Source: Microbacterium sp. MYb62
Lineage (GTDB): Bacteria > Actinomycetota > Actinomycetes > Actinomycetales > Microbacteriaceae
Assembly: GCF_002979475.1 (NCBI RefSeq)
Contig: NZ_PCOY01000001.1
Location: 372,001 to 436,000 of the forward strand
DNA length: 64,000 bases
Direction of reading: 5' to 3'
Positions 31,223 to 39,475 of this stretch are shown here, piece by piece. The stretch's first letter is position 1; every line of letters begins with the position of its first letter. Position numbers and translations under genes: made by a program. Under the pieces are notes generated by a model. That model saw only the letters and a program-made list of their open reading frames with translations, did no database searches and was not told the DNA's origin.

Positions 31223-33130
31223 ATGAGGTTCCTCCGGCCGCTGTGGCGATACCCGTCGATCACGATCACCGTCGTCGTGTTCGTCGGCGTGCTGGTGCTC
31301 CATGGTGTCGACGCCGCTGCCGTCGGCCGTTGGATCGCCACCGGCTACGTCGCCGTGTTCGTCGTGTGGACTCTGGTCGGGATGGTGAGAGATGTGCTCC
31401 GGGGCCATGTCGGCCTCGACATCCTCGCGATCGTCGCGATGGTCGCGACCTTGGCCGTCGGCGAGTACATCGCCTCACTCATCATCGTGCTGATGCTCTC
31501 CGGCGGTGAGGCGCTGGAGGACTTCGCGGCCCGGCGCGCGAAGCGGGATCTGTCCGCCCTGCTCGATCGCTCCCCTCGCATCGCGCATGTGCTCGCGCAT
31601 CCCCACGAGGACTCCGACGCCGTGGAGGATCGCCCCGTCGAAGACGTCGCCATCGGAGACGTCCTCCTCGTCCGCCCCTCGGAGATCGTGCCGGTCGACG
31701 GCGTGCTCCTCACCGACACGGGGACCTTCGATGAGTCCTCGCTCACCGGCGAGAGCATGCCGGTGACGCGCGGGTCCGGCGGAGAGGTGCTCTCCGGCGC
31801 GATCAACGGAAGCCGTGCCGTGCGAATTCGGGCCGTCCGCACGAGCGTCGACAGCCAGTACCAGCAGATCGTCGCTCTCGTGCACGCGGCCGAAGACTCA
31901 CACGCCCCGGTCGTACGTCTGGCCGACCGCTTCGCGATCCCGTTCACCGCCGTGTCCCTCGCCCTGGCGGGGACCGCGTGGGCGATCTCCGGCGACGCGA
32001 CGCGGTTCGCAGAGGTCCTCGTGCTCGCGACGCCGTGTCCCCTCCTCATCGCCGCGCCCGTCGCTTTCCTCGGCGGGCTCTCACGTGCCGCGAAAGCCGG
32101 AGTGATCATGAAGGGCGGTGCCGTCATCGAGCAGATCGCGCGTGTGCGGTCTGCGGCGTTCGACAAGACGGGAACGCTCACACAGGGACGTCCGGAGCTC
32201 GTCGACGTCCGACCGGCGAACGGATTCGGCACGGATGAGATCCTTCAGCTCGCGGCCTCCGCAGAGCAGTATTCGACACATGTGCTCGCTGAGGGCATCC
32301 GTGGCGCCGCGGAAGCGCGCGGTCTCGTGCTCCGCAGCGCCGCCGAAGCGCGCGAAGAGGCCACGAACGGCGTCGTGGCCGTGATCGACGGGCGCGAGGT
32401 CGTCGTCGGCAAACCCGCCTATGTGACCGCGCTGGCCCCCGACACCGTCCGCGCGACGCTCGACGTGAGCCAGGCGGCGGCGTACATCGCGATCGACGGG
32501 CGCTTCGCCGGCGTCCTCGTCCTCGCCGACCACCCGAGACCCGAAGCGGCGGCGGTCATCACCTGGCTGCGCACGCACGAGGTGGACCGGATCGTCATGC
32601 TCACCGGCGACGTCGGCTCGACGGCGGAATCGGTCGCTCATCAGGTGGGCATCGCGGAGATCCACGCCGAGCTGCTCCCGCCGGAGAAGGTCGGTCTCGC
32701 CGCCGAGCTCCACCCCCGTCCGGTGATGATGGTCGGCGACGGAGTGAACGACGCCCCCGTGCTCGCCGCCGCCGACATCGGGGTCGCCATGGGCGCGAAG
32801 GGAGCGACAGCGGCGGGTGATGCGGCCGATGTCGTGATCCTCGTCGATTCGCTGGCGAAGCTCGTCGATGCGGTCTCGATCGGGCGCCACACGCTGCGCG
32901 TCGCCCTCACCGCGATCTGGATCGGGATCGGATTGAGCATCGGCCTCATGATCGTCGCGATGACCGGGATCATCCCCGCCGTCGTCGGCGCCCTCGTCCA
33001 GGAGCTCGTCGACCTCGCGACGATCCTCTATGCGCTGCGGGCGCTCCGCGGCCCCTCCCCTGTGCTTCCCGCTCCCTCGGTCTCCCGAAGCCGGAACACC
33101 GAGGAGGCGGCGCCGCTCCCTGCCGACTGA
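31223..33130 (+). CDS. P1B-type metal-transporting ATPase with TPC motif
   Basis: 635 residues. It has the actuator TGES, the ion-pathway motif TPCPLLIAAP instead of CPC, the phosphorylation site DKTGTLTQG and the hinge GDGVNDAPV. No N-terminal HMA domain is present and the chain ends with LVQELVDLATILYALRALR in the last helix. A TPC motif places it outside the classic Cu and Zn groups, nearest the P1B-5 type for which nickel or iron substrates have been proposed. The metal is not determined by sequence alone. No metalloregulator gene is adjacent; the AraC-type gene upstream is divergent. Confidence 0.88.
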   Translation: MRFLRPLWRYPSITITVVVFVGVLVLHGVDAAAVGRWIATGYVAVFVVWTLVGMVRDVLRGHVGLDILAIVAMVATLAVGEYIASLIIVLMLSGGEALEDFAARRAKRDLSALLDRSPRIAHVLAHPHEDSDAVEDRPVEDVAIGDVLLVRPSEIVPVDGVLLTDTGTFDESSLTGESMPVTRGSGGEVLSGAINGSRAVRIRAVRTSVDSQYQQIVALVHAAEDSHAPVVRLADRFAIPFTAVSLALAGTAWAISGDATRFAEVLVLATPCPLLIAAPVAFLGGLSRAAKAGVIMKGGAVIEQIARVRSAAFDKTGTLTQGRPELVDVRPANGFGTDEILQLAASAEQYSTHVLAEGIRGAAEARGLVLRSAAEAREEATNGVVAVIDGREVVVGKPAYVTALAPDTVRATLDVSQAAAYIAIDGRFAGVLVLADHPRPEAAAVITWLRTHEVDRIVMLTGDVGSTAESVAHQVGIAEIHAELLPPEKVGLAAELHPRPVMMVGDGVNDAPVLAAADIGVAMGAKGATAAGDAADVVILVDSLAKLVDAVSIGRHTLRVALTAIWIGIGLSIGLMIVAMTGIIPAVVGALVQELVDLATILYALRALRGPSPVLPAPSVSRSRNTEEAAPLPAD

Positions 33131-33190
33131 CTCGCGAGGCACGACACCCGCCAGACGATACGTGCGGATCGTGGCGCAGCACTCGTCGGC

Positions 33191-34561
33191 TCAATGGTGG
33201 AACGCCGATTGGGGCTTCTCGGCCGGCATCGGAGATTCGAGCGCGTCGAGGTACGCGACCTCGGCCTGAATCGCCTGCAGCAGCTCGGCCGCGAGGTCCA
33301 TGCTCAGCCCGTTGCGGACGACGATGCGCTGCACCGTGATGTGCTCGAGGTCCACCGGCATGGGGTAGGCCGGGATCAGCCAGCCTTTCATCCGCAGCCG
33401 ATCCTGCAGATGGTAGAGGTTCCAGTTCTTCGTGTGACCGTCCTGGAGGCGCCACGCGAAGACCGGGATGTCGCTGCCGTCGTTCCAGAGTTCGAACGCG
33501 TCGAGCTTCGCGATGCCGGCCGAAAGGTACTTCGCGACGTCCTGCGACGTCTGCTGCACGGCACGGTACCCCTCGAAGCCCAGACGCAGGAACAGGTAGT
33601 ACTGCAGAACCACCTGCGCACCCGGCCGCGAGAAGTTCAGCGCGAACGTGGGCATCTCGCCTCCGAGATAGCTGACCTTGAACACGAGGCCCTCGGGGAG
33701 CCACTGCGCGTCCCGCCAGACCACCCACCCCAGCCCCGGATACACGAGGCCGTACTTGTGCCCCGACGTGCTGATCGAGTGCACGCGGTCGAGGCGGAAG
33801 TCCCACACCAGATCGGGCTGCAGGAACGGCGCGATCATCGCCCCGGACGCCCCGTCGATGTGGATGGGGATGTCGAGCCCGGTGCTCTTCTGGATCTCGT
33901 CCAACGCGGCGGCGATCTCGGCCACCGGCTCGTACATCCCGGTGTACGTCAATCCCATGATCGCGACGACGCCGATCGTGTTCTCATCGATGTACGAGGC
34001 CAGGTCATGACCGTCGAGCGTCTTGTGCTCCGCGCTGATCGGCACGTAGCGCGGCTCGACGTCGAAGTAGTTGCAGAACTTCTCCCAGCACACCTGCACG
34101 GCCGACGACATCACGAGGTTCGGGCTCGAGGCGTCCTTCCCCGCGGCGCGCCTGGCCTGCTGCCAACGCCGCTTGAACGCGAGACCGCCCAGCATGCAGG
34201 CCTCCGAGGAGCCGATCGTCGAGGTGCCGATGCTCTTCTCCGCATCCGGAGCGTTCCAGAGGTTCGCGAACATGTGCCAGCAGTTGTCCTCGATCGCGGC
34301 CGTCTGCGGGTACTCGTCCTTGTCGATCATGTTCTTGTCGAACGACGCCGAATACACCTGTTTGGCGTCGTCGTCCATCCACGTGCTCACGAACGTCGCG
34401 AGGTTCAGGCGCGCGTTCCCGTCGAGGATCGTCTCGTCCTCCACGATCTGCTTCGCGGTGTCGGGAAGGGATTCGGCCGAGGGGATGACGTGGCGCGAGG
34501 TGAGCGTCGCCTCCCCCGGCCTCGTGAAGATCGGCTGGTCGTCGGTGAAGGGGGTGCTCAT
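33191..34561 (-). CDS. gadB: Glutamate decarboxylase
   Basis: 456 residues, matching bacterial and plant GAD. The PLP lysine is Lys269 in SISTSGHKYGLVYPG, with IHIDGASGAMIAPF before it and GSSEAC for PLP phosphate binding. The C-terminus ends with His residues (SAFHH), as expected for the pH-gated active-site plug of GadB. It converts glutamate to GABA, consuming a proton. A 17-bp dyad (34673-34689) and a -10-like GATAGT (34637-34642) lie upstream. No GadC antiporter is adjacent; a CLC-type channel gene precedes it. Confidence 0.94.
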   Translation of the reverse strand: MSTPFTDDQPIFTRPGEATLTSRHVIPSAESLPDTAKQIVEDETILDGNARLNLATFVSTWMDDDAKQVYSASFDKNMIDKDEYPQTAAIEDNCWHMFANLWNAPDAEKSIGTSTIGSSEACMLGGLAFKRRWQQARRAAGKDASSPNLVMSSAVQVCWEKFCNYFDVEPRYVPISAEHKTLDGHDLASYIDENTIGVVAIMGLTYTGMYEPVAEIAAALDEIQKSTGLDIPIHIDGASGAMIAPFLQPDLVWDFRLDRVHSISTSGHKYGLVYPGLGWVVWRDAQWLPEGLVFKVSYLGGEMPTFALNFSRPGAQVVLQYYLFLRLGFEGYRAVQQTSQDVAKYLSAGIAKLDAFELWNDGSDIPVFAWRLQDGHTKNWNLYHLQDRLRMKGWLIPAYPMPVDLEHITVQRIVVRNGLSMDLAAELLQAIQAEVAYLDALESPMPAEKPQSAFHH

Positions 34562-34636
34562 GTCCGGAACCTTTCGCTTCGCTGACGGCGTCGCACCGGC
34601 GACACGCTCGATCCTCGTCGCTGGTCGTGTGCCGCC

Positions 34637-34689
34637 ACTATCGCAACCGGCGTGGCGTCGCGCCAGCGTCTTTCATCCGCGCGGGATGA
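34637..34689 (-). promoter_or_regulatory. gadB promoter with shared 17-bp dyad
   Basis: The dyad is TCATCCG (34673-34679), CGC, GGGATGA (34683-34689), 13 of 14 matches to TCAYCCG-N3-CGGRTGA. GATAGT (34637-34642, four of six to TATAAT) lies 39 bp from the dyad centre and would start RNA at an A near 34630, giving a leader of about 69 bases. Confidence 0.7.
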
Positions 34690-34736
34690 GTCCGCTTCGG
34701 TGCGTCCCCGAACCGGAAGGCGCTCGCACGAGTCGG

Positions 34737-36017
34737 TCAGCGATCCGCCGGGAGCTCGACCGGTTCGTGCACGATCATCTCGGGGGCGCGCGAGACGAGC
34801 AGCCAGCACGGCAGGATCGCGATGCACAGGACCGCCAGCACGGTCACGCTGCCGGTGACCGCGACGGCGATGAACAGGGCGATCCACCCGTCGCGGGACA
34901 CGGCGAGGACCATCCCGAGCACGCCTGCGGCGATCGCGACGACGACGGGCACGTCGGGGACCACGGCGTTCGCGAGCACCCCGATCGCCGTGCCGATGAA
35001 GACGGCGGGGAAGACCCGGCCGCCGCGGAAGCCCGCCGCCGCGGCGATGACGAGGGCGACGATCTTCACCGCGACGATGATGGCGAGCTCCCCCGCCGAG
35101 TAGTCCCCCCTGTGCTCCACGAGGGTGGCGGTCTGCTCGAGACCCTTGAACAGGGTGACGGGGCCGCCGATGACGCCGAGCAGACCGAGGATCGCACCGC
35201 CCACCGTGACGTAGAGCACAGGGTTGCGGAGGATACGGAAGCTGCGATGGATGAACGGGAACACCGCCGCCGCCGCGATTCCGAGCGCAGCGGCCACAGC
35301 CGCGATCACGACCGCGCTGAGCAGATCGATCGCGGCGATGCTGTCGTACGCGGGCATCGGGACGGCGAAGGACGGTTGGGTCAGCAGCGACATCGTCACG
35401 GCGCCGGCACCCGCCGCGAGGAGTGGAAGGAAGAGCTTGTCCCAGAGCGCCTGGCCGCCGACGACCGATCCCACGACCCCGGTGAACACGAGGGCGGCGG
35501 CGACCGGGGTGCCGAACAGCGCGCCGATCGTGGCTGCGGCCGTGATCAGGACGATCAGTGTCCCGGATATCTGGGGCCAGAACCGGGCGAAGACGGCGAT
35601 GAGGATGCCGGTGTTGATGGCGATGATCGGGCTCTCCGGGCCCAGGCTCACACCTCCGGCGAGGGCGAGGGCGGCGACGAGGGCGAGCGAGGGAAGCGCC
35701 CGCAGTGGGAGCGGCGGCGCCATGAGCTCCGTGGTCGCGGAATCCCGCCCGCCGTGGCCGGGGAGGAGCCAGATCGCGAGACCGACCGCCAGTCCGGTGA
35801 GGGTGAGGACGGTGAAGATCCACCATCCCGAGGCCGGGTCGAATCCGACCGCTTCCGGCAGCCCCTCCCACAGAGCGTGTTCGAGAAGCGCGGCCAGCTC
35901 CTCGAGCCCGAACAGGACCAGGGCGGACACCACGCCGATCAGGATCGCCGGCAGCGACAGGGCGATCAGGCCGCGCACGGTCGCCGCAGATGTTTCGTGC
36001 TCTTCACCGGTCGTCAT
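34737..36017 (-). CDS. CLC-family chloride channel/antiporter
   Basis: 426 residues with 10-12 hydrophobic helices. The gating-glutamate region reads GGVSLGPESPIIAINTG and the later pore region GFRGGRVFPAVFIG. The first differs from canonical GREGP, so it belongs to a divergent CLC branch, possibly YfeO-like, and transport mode is uncertain. ATG 36017 is chosen because GGAGG lies 4 bases before it. CLC proteins act as an electrical shunt during decarboxylase-based acid resistance, which fits its position just upstream of gadB. Confidence 0.82.
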   Translation of the reverse strand: MTTGEEHETSAATVRGLIALSLPAILIGVVSALVLFGLEELAALLEHALWEGLPEAVGFDPASGWWIFTVLTLTGLAVGLAIWLLPGHGGRDSATTELMAPPLPLRALPSLALVAALALAGGVSLGPESPIIAINTGILIAVFARFWPQISGTLIVLITAAATIGALFGTPVAAALVFTGVVGSVVGGQALWDKLFLPLLAAGAGAVTMSLLTQPSFAVPMPAYDSIAAIDLLSAVVIAAVAAALGIAAAAVFPFIHRSFRILRNPVLYVTVGGAILGLLGVIGGPVTLFKGLEQTATLVEHRGDYSAGELAIIVAVKIVALVIAAAAGFRGGRVFPAVFIGTAIGVLANAVVPDVPVVVAIAAGVLGMVLAVSRDGWIALFIAVAVTGSVTVLAVLCIAILPCWLLVSRAPEMIVHEPVELPADR

Positions 36018-36278
36018 CACGCCTCCACGCAGCCTCTGCTTCACGAACGCGACGGCGCAGTGATCACCGAATTATCCCCGCATTCCCGTGGTGGCTTCAA
36101 CAGGAACGTCGGACCCGGCCCGGCGACGGATGAACGTCCCCCGGGTGAATTCGCGATGACTCCCCGCGATTCGAGAGCGGCCGTCGTTACCATGACCGAA
36201 GCGGGATTCCGCCGAGGAGCGGGCTCCCGAGATCGTCGGTTGAGGGTGGTCGACTCAGCCCGGAGAAGGGAAGAATCC
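36018..36278. other. Intergenic region between the CLC and DUF1269 genes
   Basis: No gene seen. It contains two direct half-sites of the shared regulatory motif, CGGATGA (36127-36133) and CGGGTGA (36142-36148), 15 bp apart, and a TACCAT hexamer (36188-36193), but no full dyad at the 39-bp distance seen elsewhere. Confidence 0.4.
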
Positions 36279-36773
36279 ATGGCTGAACTCATCGTCATCT
36301 CGTTCGACAGCGAACCGCAGGCGGAAGGCGCCTACGACGAGATCCTGTCGCTGCAGAACGACCTGGTCGTCGAGCTCTCGGGTCTCGCGCTCGTGAAGGT
36401 CGACGAGAAGGGGAAGACGAAGGTCGAGTACCCCGGGGCGGCCGGAAACGTCGGCGTCGGTGCCGCGGGCGGAGCGCTCTTCGGCATGCTCATCGGACTC
36501 CTGTTCTTCGTGCCGATCGCCGGTCTCCTCTTCGGAGGTCTCTTCGGTGCCCTGTTCGCCGGTCTCGACAAGACCGGCATCGACGCCGAGTTCCGCGACC
36601 GGGTGAAGAGCACCGTCTCCGCCGGCAAGTCGGCCGTCGTCGTCTACGCGACCAAGATCACGGAAGACAAGTTCGCCGCCGCGCTCGCACCGTTCAACGG
36701 CACCGTCGTGCAGACCTCACTCTCCGCCGAAGACGAGAAGGAGCTCATCCACGACCTCGGCGGCGCGCAGTAG
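36279..36773 (+). CDS. DUF1269 membrane protein
   Basis: 164 residues. The N-terminal half is a ferredoxin-like alpha/beta domain (ELIVISFDSEPQAEGAYDEIL), interrupted by a glycine-zipper hydrophobic hairpin near residues 65-100, and followed by a second alpha/beta part ending HDLGGAQ. Proteins of this family are often linked to stress and acid-tolerance genes; biochemical function is unknown. GAAGGGA is the ribosome site. It lies between the acid-stress pair gadB/CLC and the copper operon and is followed by a strong terminator. Confidence 0.82.
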   Translation: MAELIVISFDSEPQAEGAYDEILSLQNDLVVELSGLALVKVDEKGKTKVEYPGAAGNVGVGAAGGALFGMLIGLLFFVPIAGLLFGGLFGALFAGLDKTGIDAEFRDRVKSTVSAGKSAVVVYATKITEDKFAAALAPFNGTVVQTSLSAEDEKELIHDLGGAQ

Positions 36774-36832
36774 GAGCAGGTGCCGCGCGTCGCACGGGGG
36801 CGCGGCGTCGGGGCCGACGCGAGAAAGGGCCC

Positions 36833-36874
36833 AAAGGGAGAGGCCCCGTCCGGTGGGACGGGGCCTCTCCCTTT
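36833..36874. terminator. Strong bidirectional terminator between DUF1269 and copB
   Basis: A perfect 19-bp stem, AAAGGGAGAGGCCCCGTCC (36833-36851), loop GGTG, and its complement (36856-36874). It ends in CTTT on one side and begins with AAAG on the other, so it can serve both convergent genes. Confidence 0.92.
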
Positions 36875-36927
36875 CGATATCCGAGCTCGCCGGGATCCAC
36901 GATCGGGCGATGGTCAGCTCCCGGATC

Positions 36928-39120
36928 TCAGCGATCCAGGATGGCGCGGGTGGTGACGTCGGGACGCAGGTCGAGTCGGCGCAGGAGCTGCGCGTTGAGT
37001 GCCACGACGATCGTCGACAGGGACATCAGGATCGCTCCCACCGACATCGGCAGCACGAACCCGATCGGCGCGAGCACACCTGCGGCGAGGGGAACCGAGA
37101 GCAGGTTGTAGCCCGCTGCCCACCACAGGTTCTGCTTCATCTTCCGGTAGGCGGCACGGGAGAGCTCGATCACCGAGAGCACCGAACGCGGGTCGTCACT
37201 GGCGAGGATCACACCGGCGGAGGCGATCGCGACGTCGGTTCCGGCCCCGATGGCCAGCCCCACGTCGGCCTGCGCCAGAGCGGGAGCATCGTTCACACCG
37301 TCTCCGACCATGGCGACCTTGCGGCCCTCTCGCTGAAGCTCCTGCACCTTCGCGGCCTTGTCCTCCGGTCGGACACCGGCGAAGAAGCGATCGATCCCGA
37401 GGTCGGCGGCGACCGTCTGCGCGACGGCCTCCGCGTCTCCGGTGATCATGACCACCTGCACACCGAGCGCGTGCAGCGCGTCAACGGCTTCCCACGATTC
37501 CTCCCGCACCTCGTCGGCGAGTTTCAGCGCGCCGACGACGCGACCGTCCCGGACGACGTGGAGGATGATCGCGCCGTCCGTGCGCCAACGCTCGGCGACC
37601 GGGAGCTCGTCCGCGTGCTCCTCTGACAGCAGGTGGGGTCCTCCGACGCGGACCTTCGCGCCGTCGACCGTCGCAGTGACGCCGACGGCGGGAGACGACG
37701 TGAAGTCGCGGCTCTCGGGCACCGCGAGCTTCCTGTCGACGGCCGCGCGGACGATGGCCTTCGCGAGCGGGTGCTCGCTGTCGGCTTCCGCGGCCGCGGC
37801 GAGCGCGAGGACCTGATCGGCGTCTTCGCCGTCGACGACCGAGATCTCGGAGACGATCGGCTCGCCCTTCGTGAGCGTGCCGGTCTTGTCGAAGAGCACG
37901 GTGTCGACGGTGCGCATGCTCTCCAGCGCCAGGCGGTCCTTGACCAGGACGCCGCCACGGGCGGCGCGCTCGGTGGCGATGGACACCACCAGGGGGATCG
38001 CGAGGCCGAGCGCATGCGGGCAGGCGATCACGAGCACGGTGATGGTGCGGATGACGGCGGCATCCGGGAGGCCTACCAGGGTCCACACGATGGCGGTGAT
38101 CGCCGCGGCGCCCAGCGCGAACCAGAACAACCAGCCGGCGGCGGTGTCGGCGAGGCGCTGGGCGCGCGACGACGAGCTCTGCGCCTCGGTGACCAGACGC
38201 TGGATGCCGGCGAGAGTGGTGTCGTCCCCTGTCGCAGTGATCTCGACCCGGAGCCCGGAGTCCGTCGCCACCGTGCCGGCGGTGACCTGGTCGCCGATTC
38301 CTCGCGCGACCGTGCGGGACTCCCCCGTCACCATGGACTCATCCATCGAGGCGCGCCCGTCGACGATCCGCCCATCCGCCGGCACGCTTCCGCCCGGTCG
38401 CACGACCACGATGTCGCCGACGGCGAGGTCGGCCGGCGAGACGATGACGATCTGGCCGTGCTCGACACGCTCGGCTTCGTCGGGAAGGAGCGCGGCGAGG
38501 GAGTCGAGGGCCGACGTCGTCTGCGCGAGGGAGCGCATCTCGATCCAGTGGCCGAGCAGCATGATCACGATCAGCAGCGCGAGCTCCCACCAGAAATCGA
38601 GTTCGTGGTGCAGGATGCCCAGGCTCGCTCCCCACGACGCGAGGAAGGCCACGGTGATCGCGAGACCGATGAGCAGCATCATGCCGGGCTTCCGGCTGCG
38701 GAGCTCGCTGACCGCTCCGACGAGGAAGGGCTTTCCGCCCCACACGTACATCACGGTCCCGAGCACCGGAGACACCCACGCCAGCCAGGGAGCATCCGGC
38801 AGCGTGTAGCCGAGGATCATCGCGAACATGCTCGACAGGGCGACGGTGGGGATCGCCATCACGAGCATGATCCAGAAGAGGCGCCGGAACTGTCCGACGT
38901 GGTCACCGTGCCCCGCGTGTCCACCGTGTCCCGCATGCGCATCGTGTCCCGCATGCGCATCGTTACCTGCGTGCGCATCGCTGCCTGCGTGCGCGTCGTG
39001 GCCCGCGTGCGCGGCATGCCCTGCGTGGGAGCCTTGATGCACGGACTCCTCGTGCGCCACGGTGTGCGCATCCGCATGGTGCGTGGCGGGATCGGTGTGG
39101 TCGTGGTGTGGGGTGCTCAT
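36928..39120 (-). CDS. copB: CopB-type P1B-3 copper ATPase with His-rich N-terminus
   Basis: 730 residues. The N-terminal 75 residues are His-rich with repeated HAGHDA-like units and no HMA domain. The core has TGES, the P1B-3 motif ACPHALGLAIPL, DKTGTLTKG and GDGVNDAPAL. CPH-type pumps export copper or silver. The start is the ATG at 39120 behind AGGAGGAGAGG. It is the last gene of the copper operon. Two copper ATPases of different subtype in one operon suggest wide handling of copper oxidation states, or one export and one supply pump. Confidence 0.92.
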   Translation of the reverse strand: MSTPHHDHTDPATHHADAHTVAHEESVHQGSHAGHAAHAGHDAHAGSDAHAGNDAHAGHDAHAGHGGHAGHGDHVGQFRRLFWIMLVMAIPTVALSSMFAMILGYTLPDAPWLAWVSPVLGTVMYVWGGKPFLVGAVSELRSRKPGMMLLIGLAITVAFLASWGASLGILHHELDFWWELALLIVIMLLGHWIEMRSLAQTTSALDSLAALLPDEAERVEHGQIVIVSPADLAVGDIVVVRPGGSVPADGRIVDGRASMDESMVTGESRTVARGIGDQVTAGTVATDSGLRVEITATGDDTTLAGIQRLVTEAQSSSSRAQRLADTAAGWLFWFALGAAAITAIVWTLVGLPDAAVIRTITVLVIACPHALGLAIPLVVSIATERAARGGVLVKDRLALESMRTVDTVLFDKTGTLTKGEPIVSEISVVDGEDADQVLALAAAAEADSEHPLAKAIVRAAVDRKLAVPESRDFTSSPAVGVTATVDGAKVRVGGPHLLSEEHADELPVAERWRTDGAIILHVVRDGRVVGALKLADEVREESWEAVDALHALGVQVVMITGDAEAVAQTVAADLGIDRFFAGVRPEDKAAKVQELQREGRKVAMVGDGVNDAPALAQADVGLAIGAGTDVAIASAGVILASDDPRSVLSVIELSRAAYRKMKQNLWWAAGYNLLSVPLAAGVLAPIGFVLPMSVGAILMSLSTIVVALNAQLLRRLDLRPDVTTRAILDR
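38899..39027 (-). repeat. 18-bp tandem repeats encoding a His-rich metal-binding arm
   Basis: Six to seven imperfect 18-base units encode residues 32-74 of the CopB-type ATPase as repeats of HAG(H/S/N)DA. In-frame units can expand or contract, changing the number of metal-binding histidines. Confidence 0.85.
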
Positions 39121-39192
39121 GGACCTCTCCTCCTCGGAAAGACGATGCCGTGCGGGGCTGCCGGATGGCGAACCCCGCACGGGTGAAGCGGG

Positions 39193-39453
39193 TCAGGCCG
39201 CCGCTGCGTATTTCGCGGGATCGGCGTCGAACGCCGGGCCGCATCCTGCGCAGCAGAAGTAGTAACGCGTGCCCTCGTAGTCGCGGAAGAGGCCGGCGGC
39301 CTCCGCGACCTCGATGACGACGGGGCTGCCGACCATCACCGGGCACTCTGCCATACCGCCTGTGGGCGATGCGAGCAGATCCTTGCGTCCGTCGGCGGAT
39401 ACGGCGCTGTCGCTGTTCACGCTGCAGCAGGATCCTGCGGGGGAATCGGACAT
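39193..39453 (-). CDS. YHS-domain metal-binding protein
   Basis: 86 residues. A Cys pair near the N-terminus (GSCCSV) precedes a YHS domain: AECPVMVGSPVV and TRYYFCCAGCGPAFDADPAKY. YHS domains bind metals through Cys residues and often sit in or beside copper ATPases. The start has GAGGAG 7 bases upstream. It lies between the CopA- and CopB-type pumps, so it may be a copper chaperone or store for them. Confidence 0.85.
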   Translation of the reverse strand: MSDSPAGSCCSVNSDSAVSADGRKDLLASPTGGMAECPVMVGSPVVIEVAEAAGLFRDYEGTRYYFCCAGCGPAFDADPAKYAAAA

Positions 39454-39475
39454 GAAGTGCTCCTCTTTCGGTTTC

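Noticed and set aside
36127..36148. Full 17-bp dyad before the DUF1269 gene
   Set aside because: Only two half-sites in direct orientation are present and no nAnnnT hexamer lies 39 bp away.
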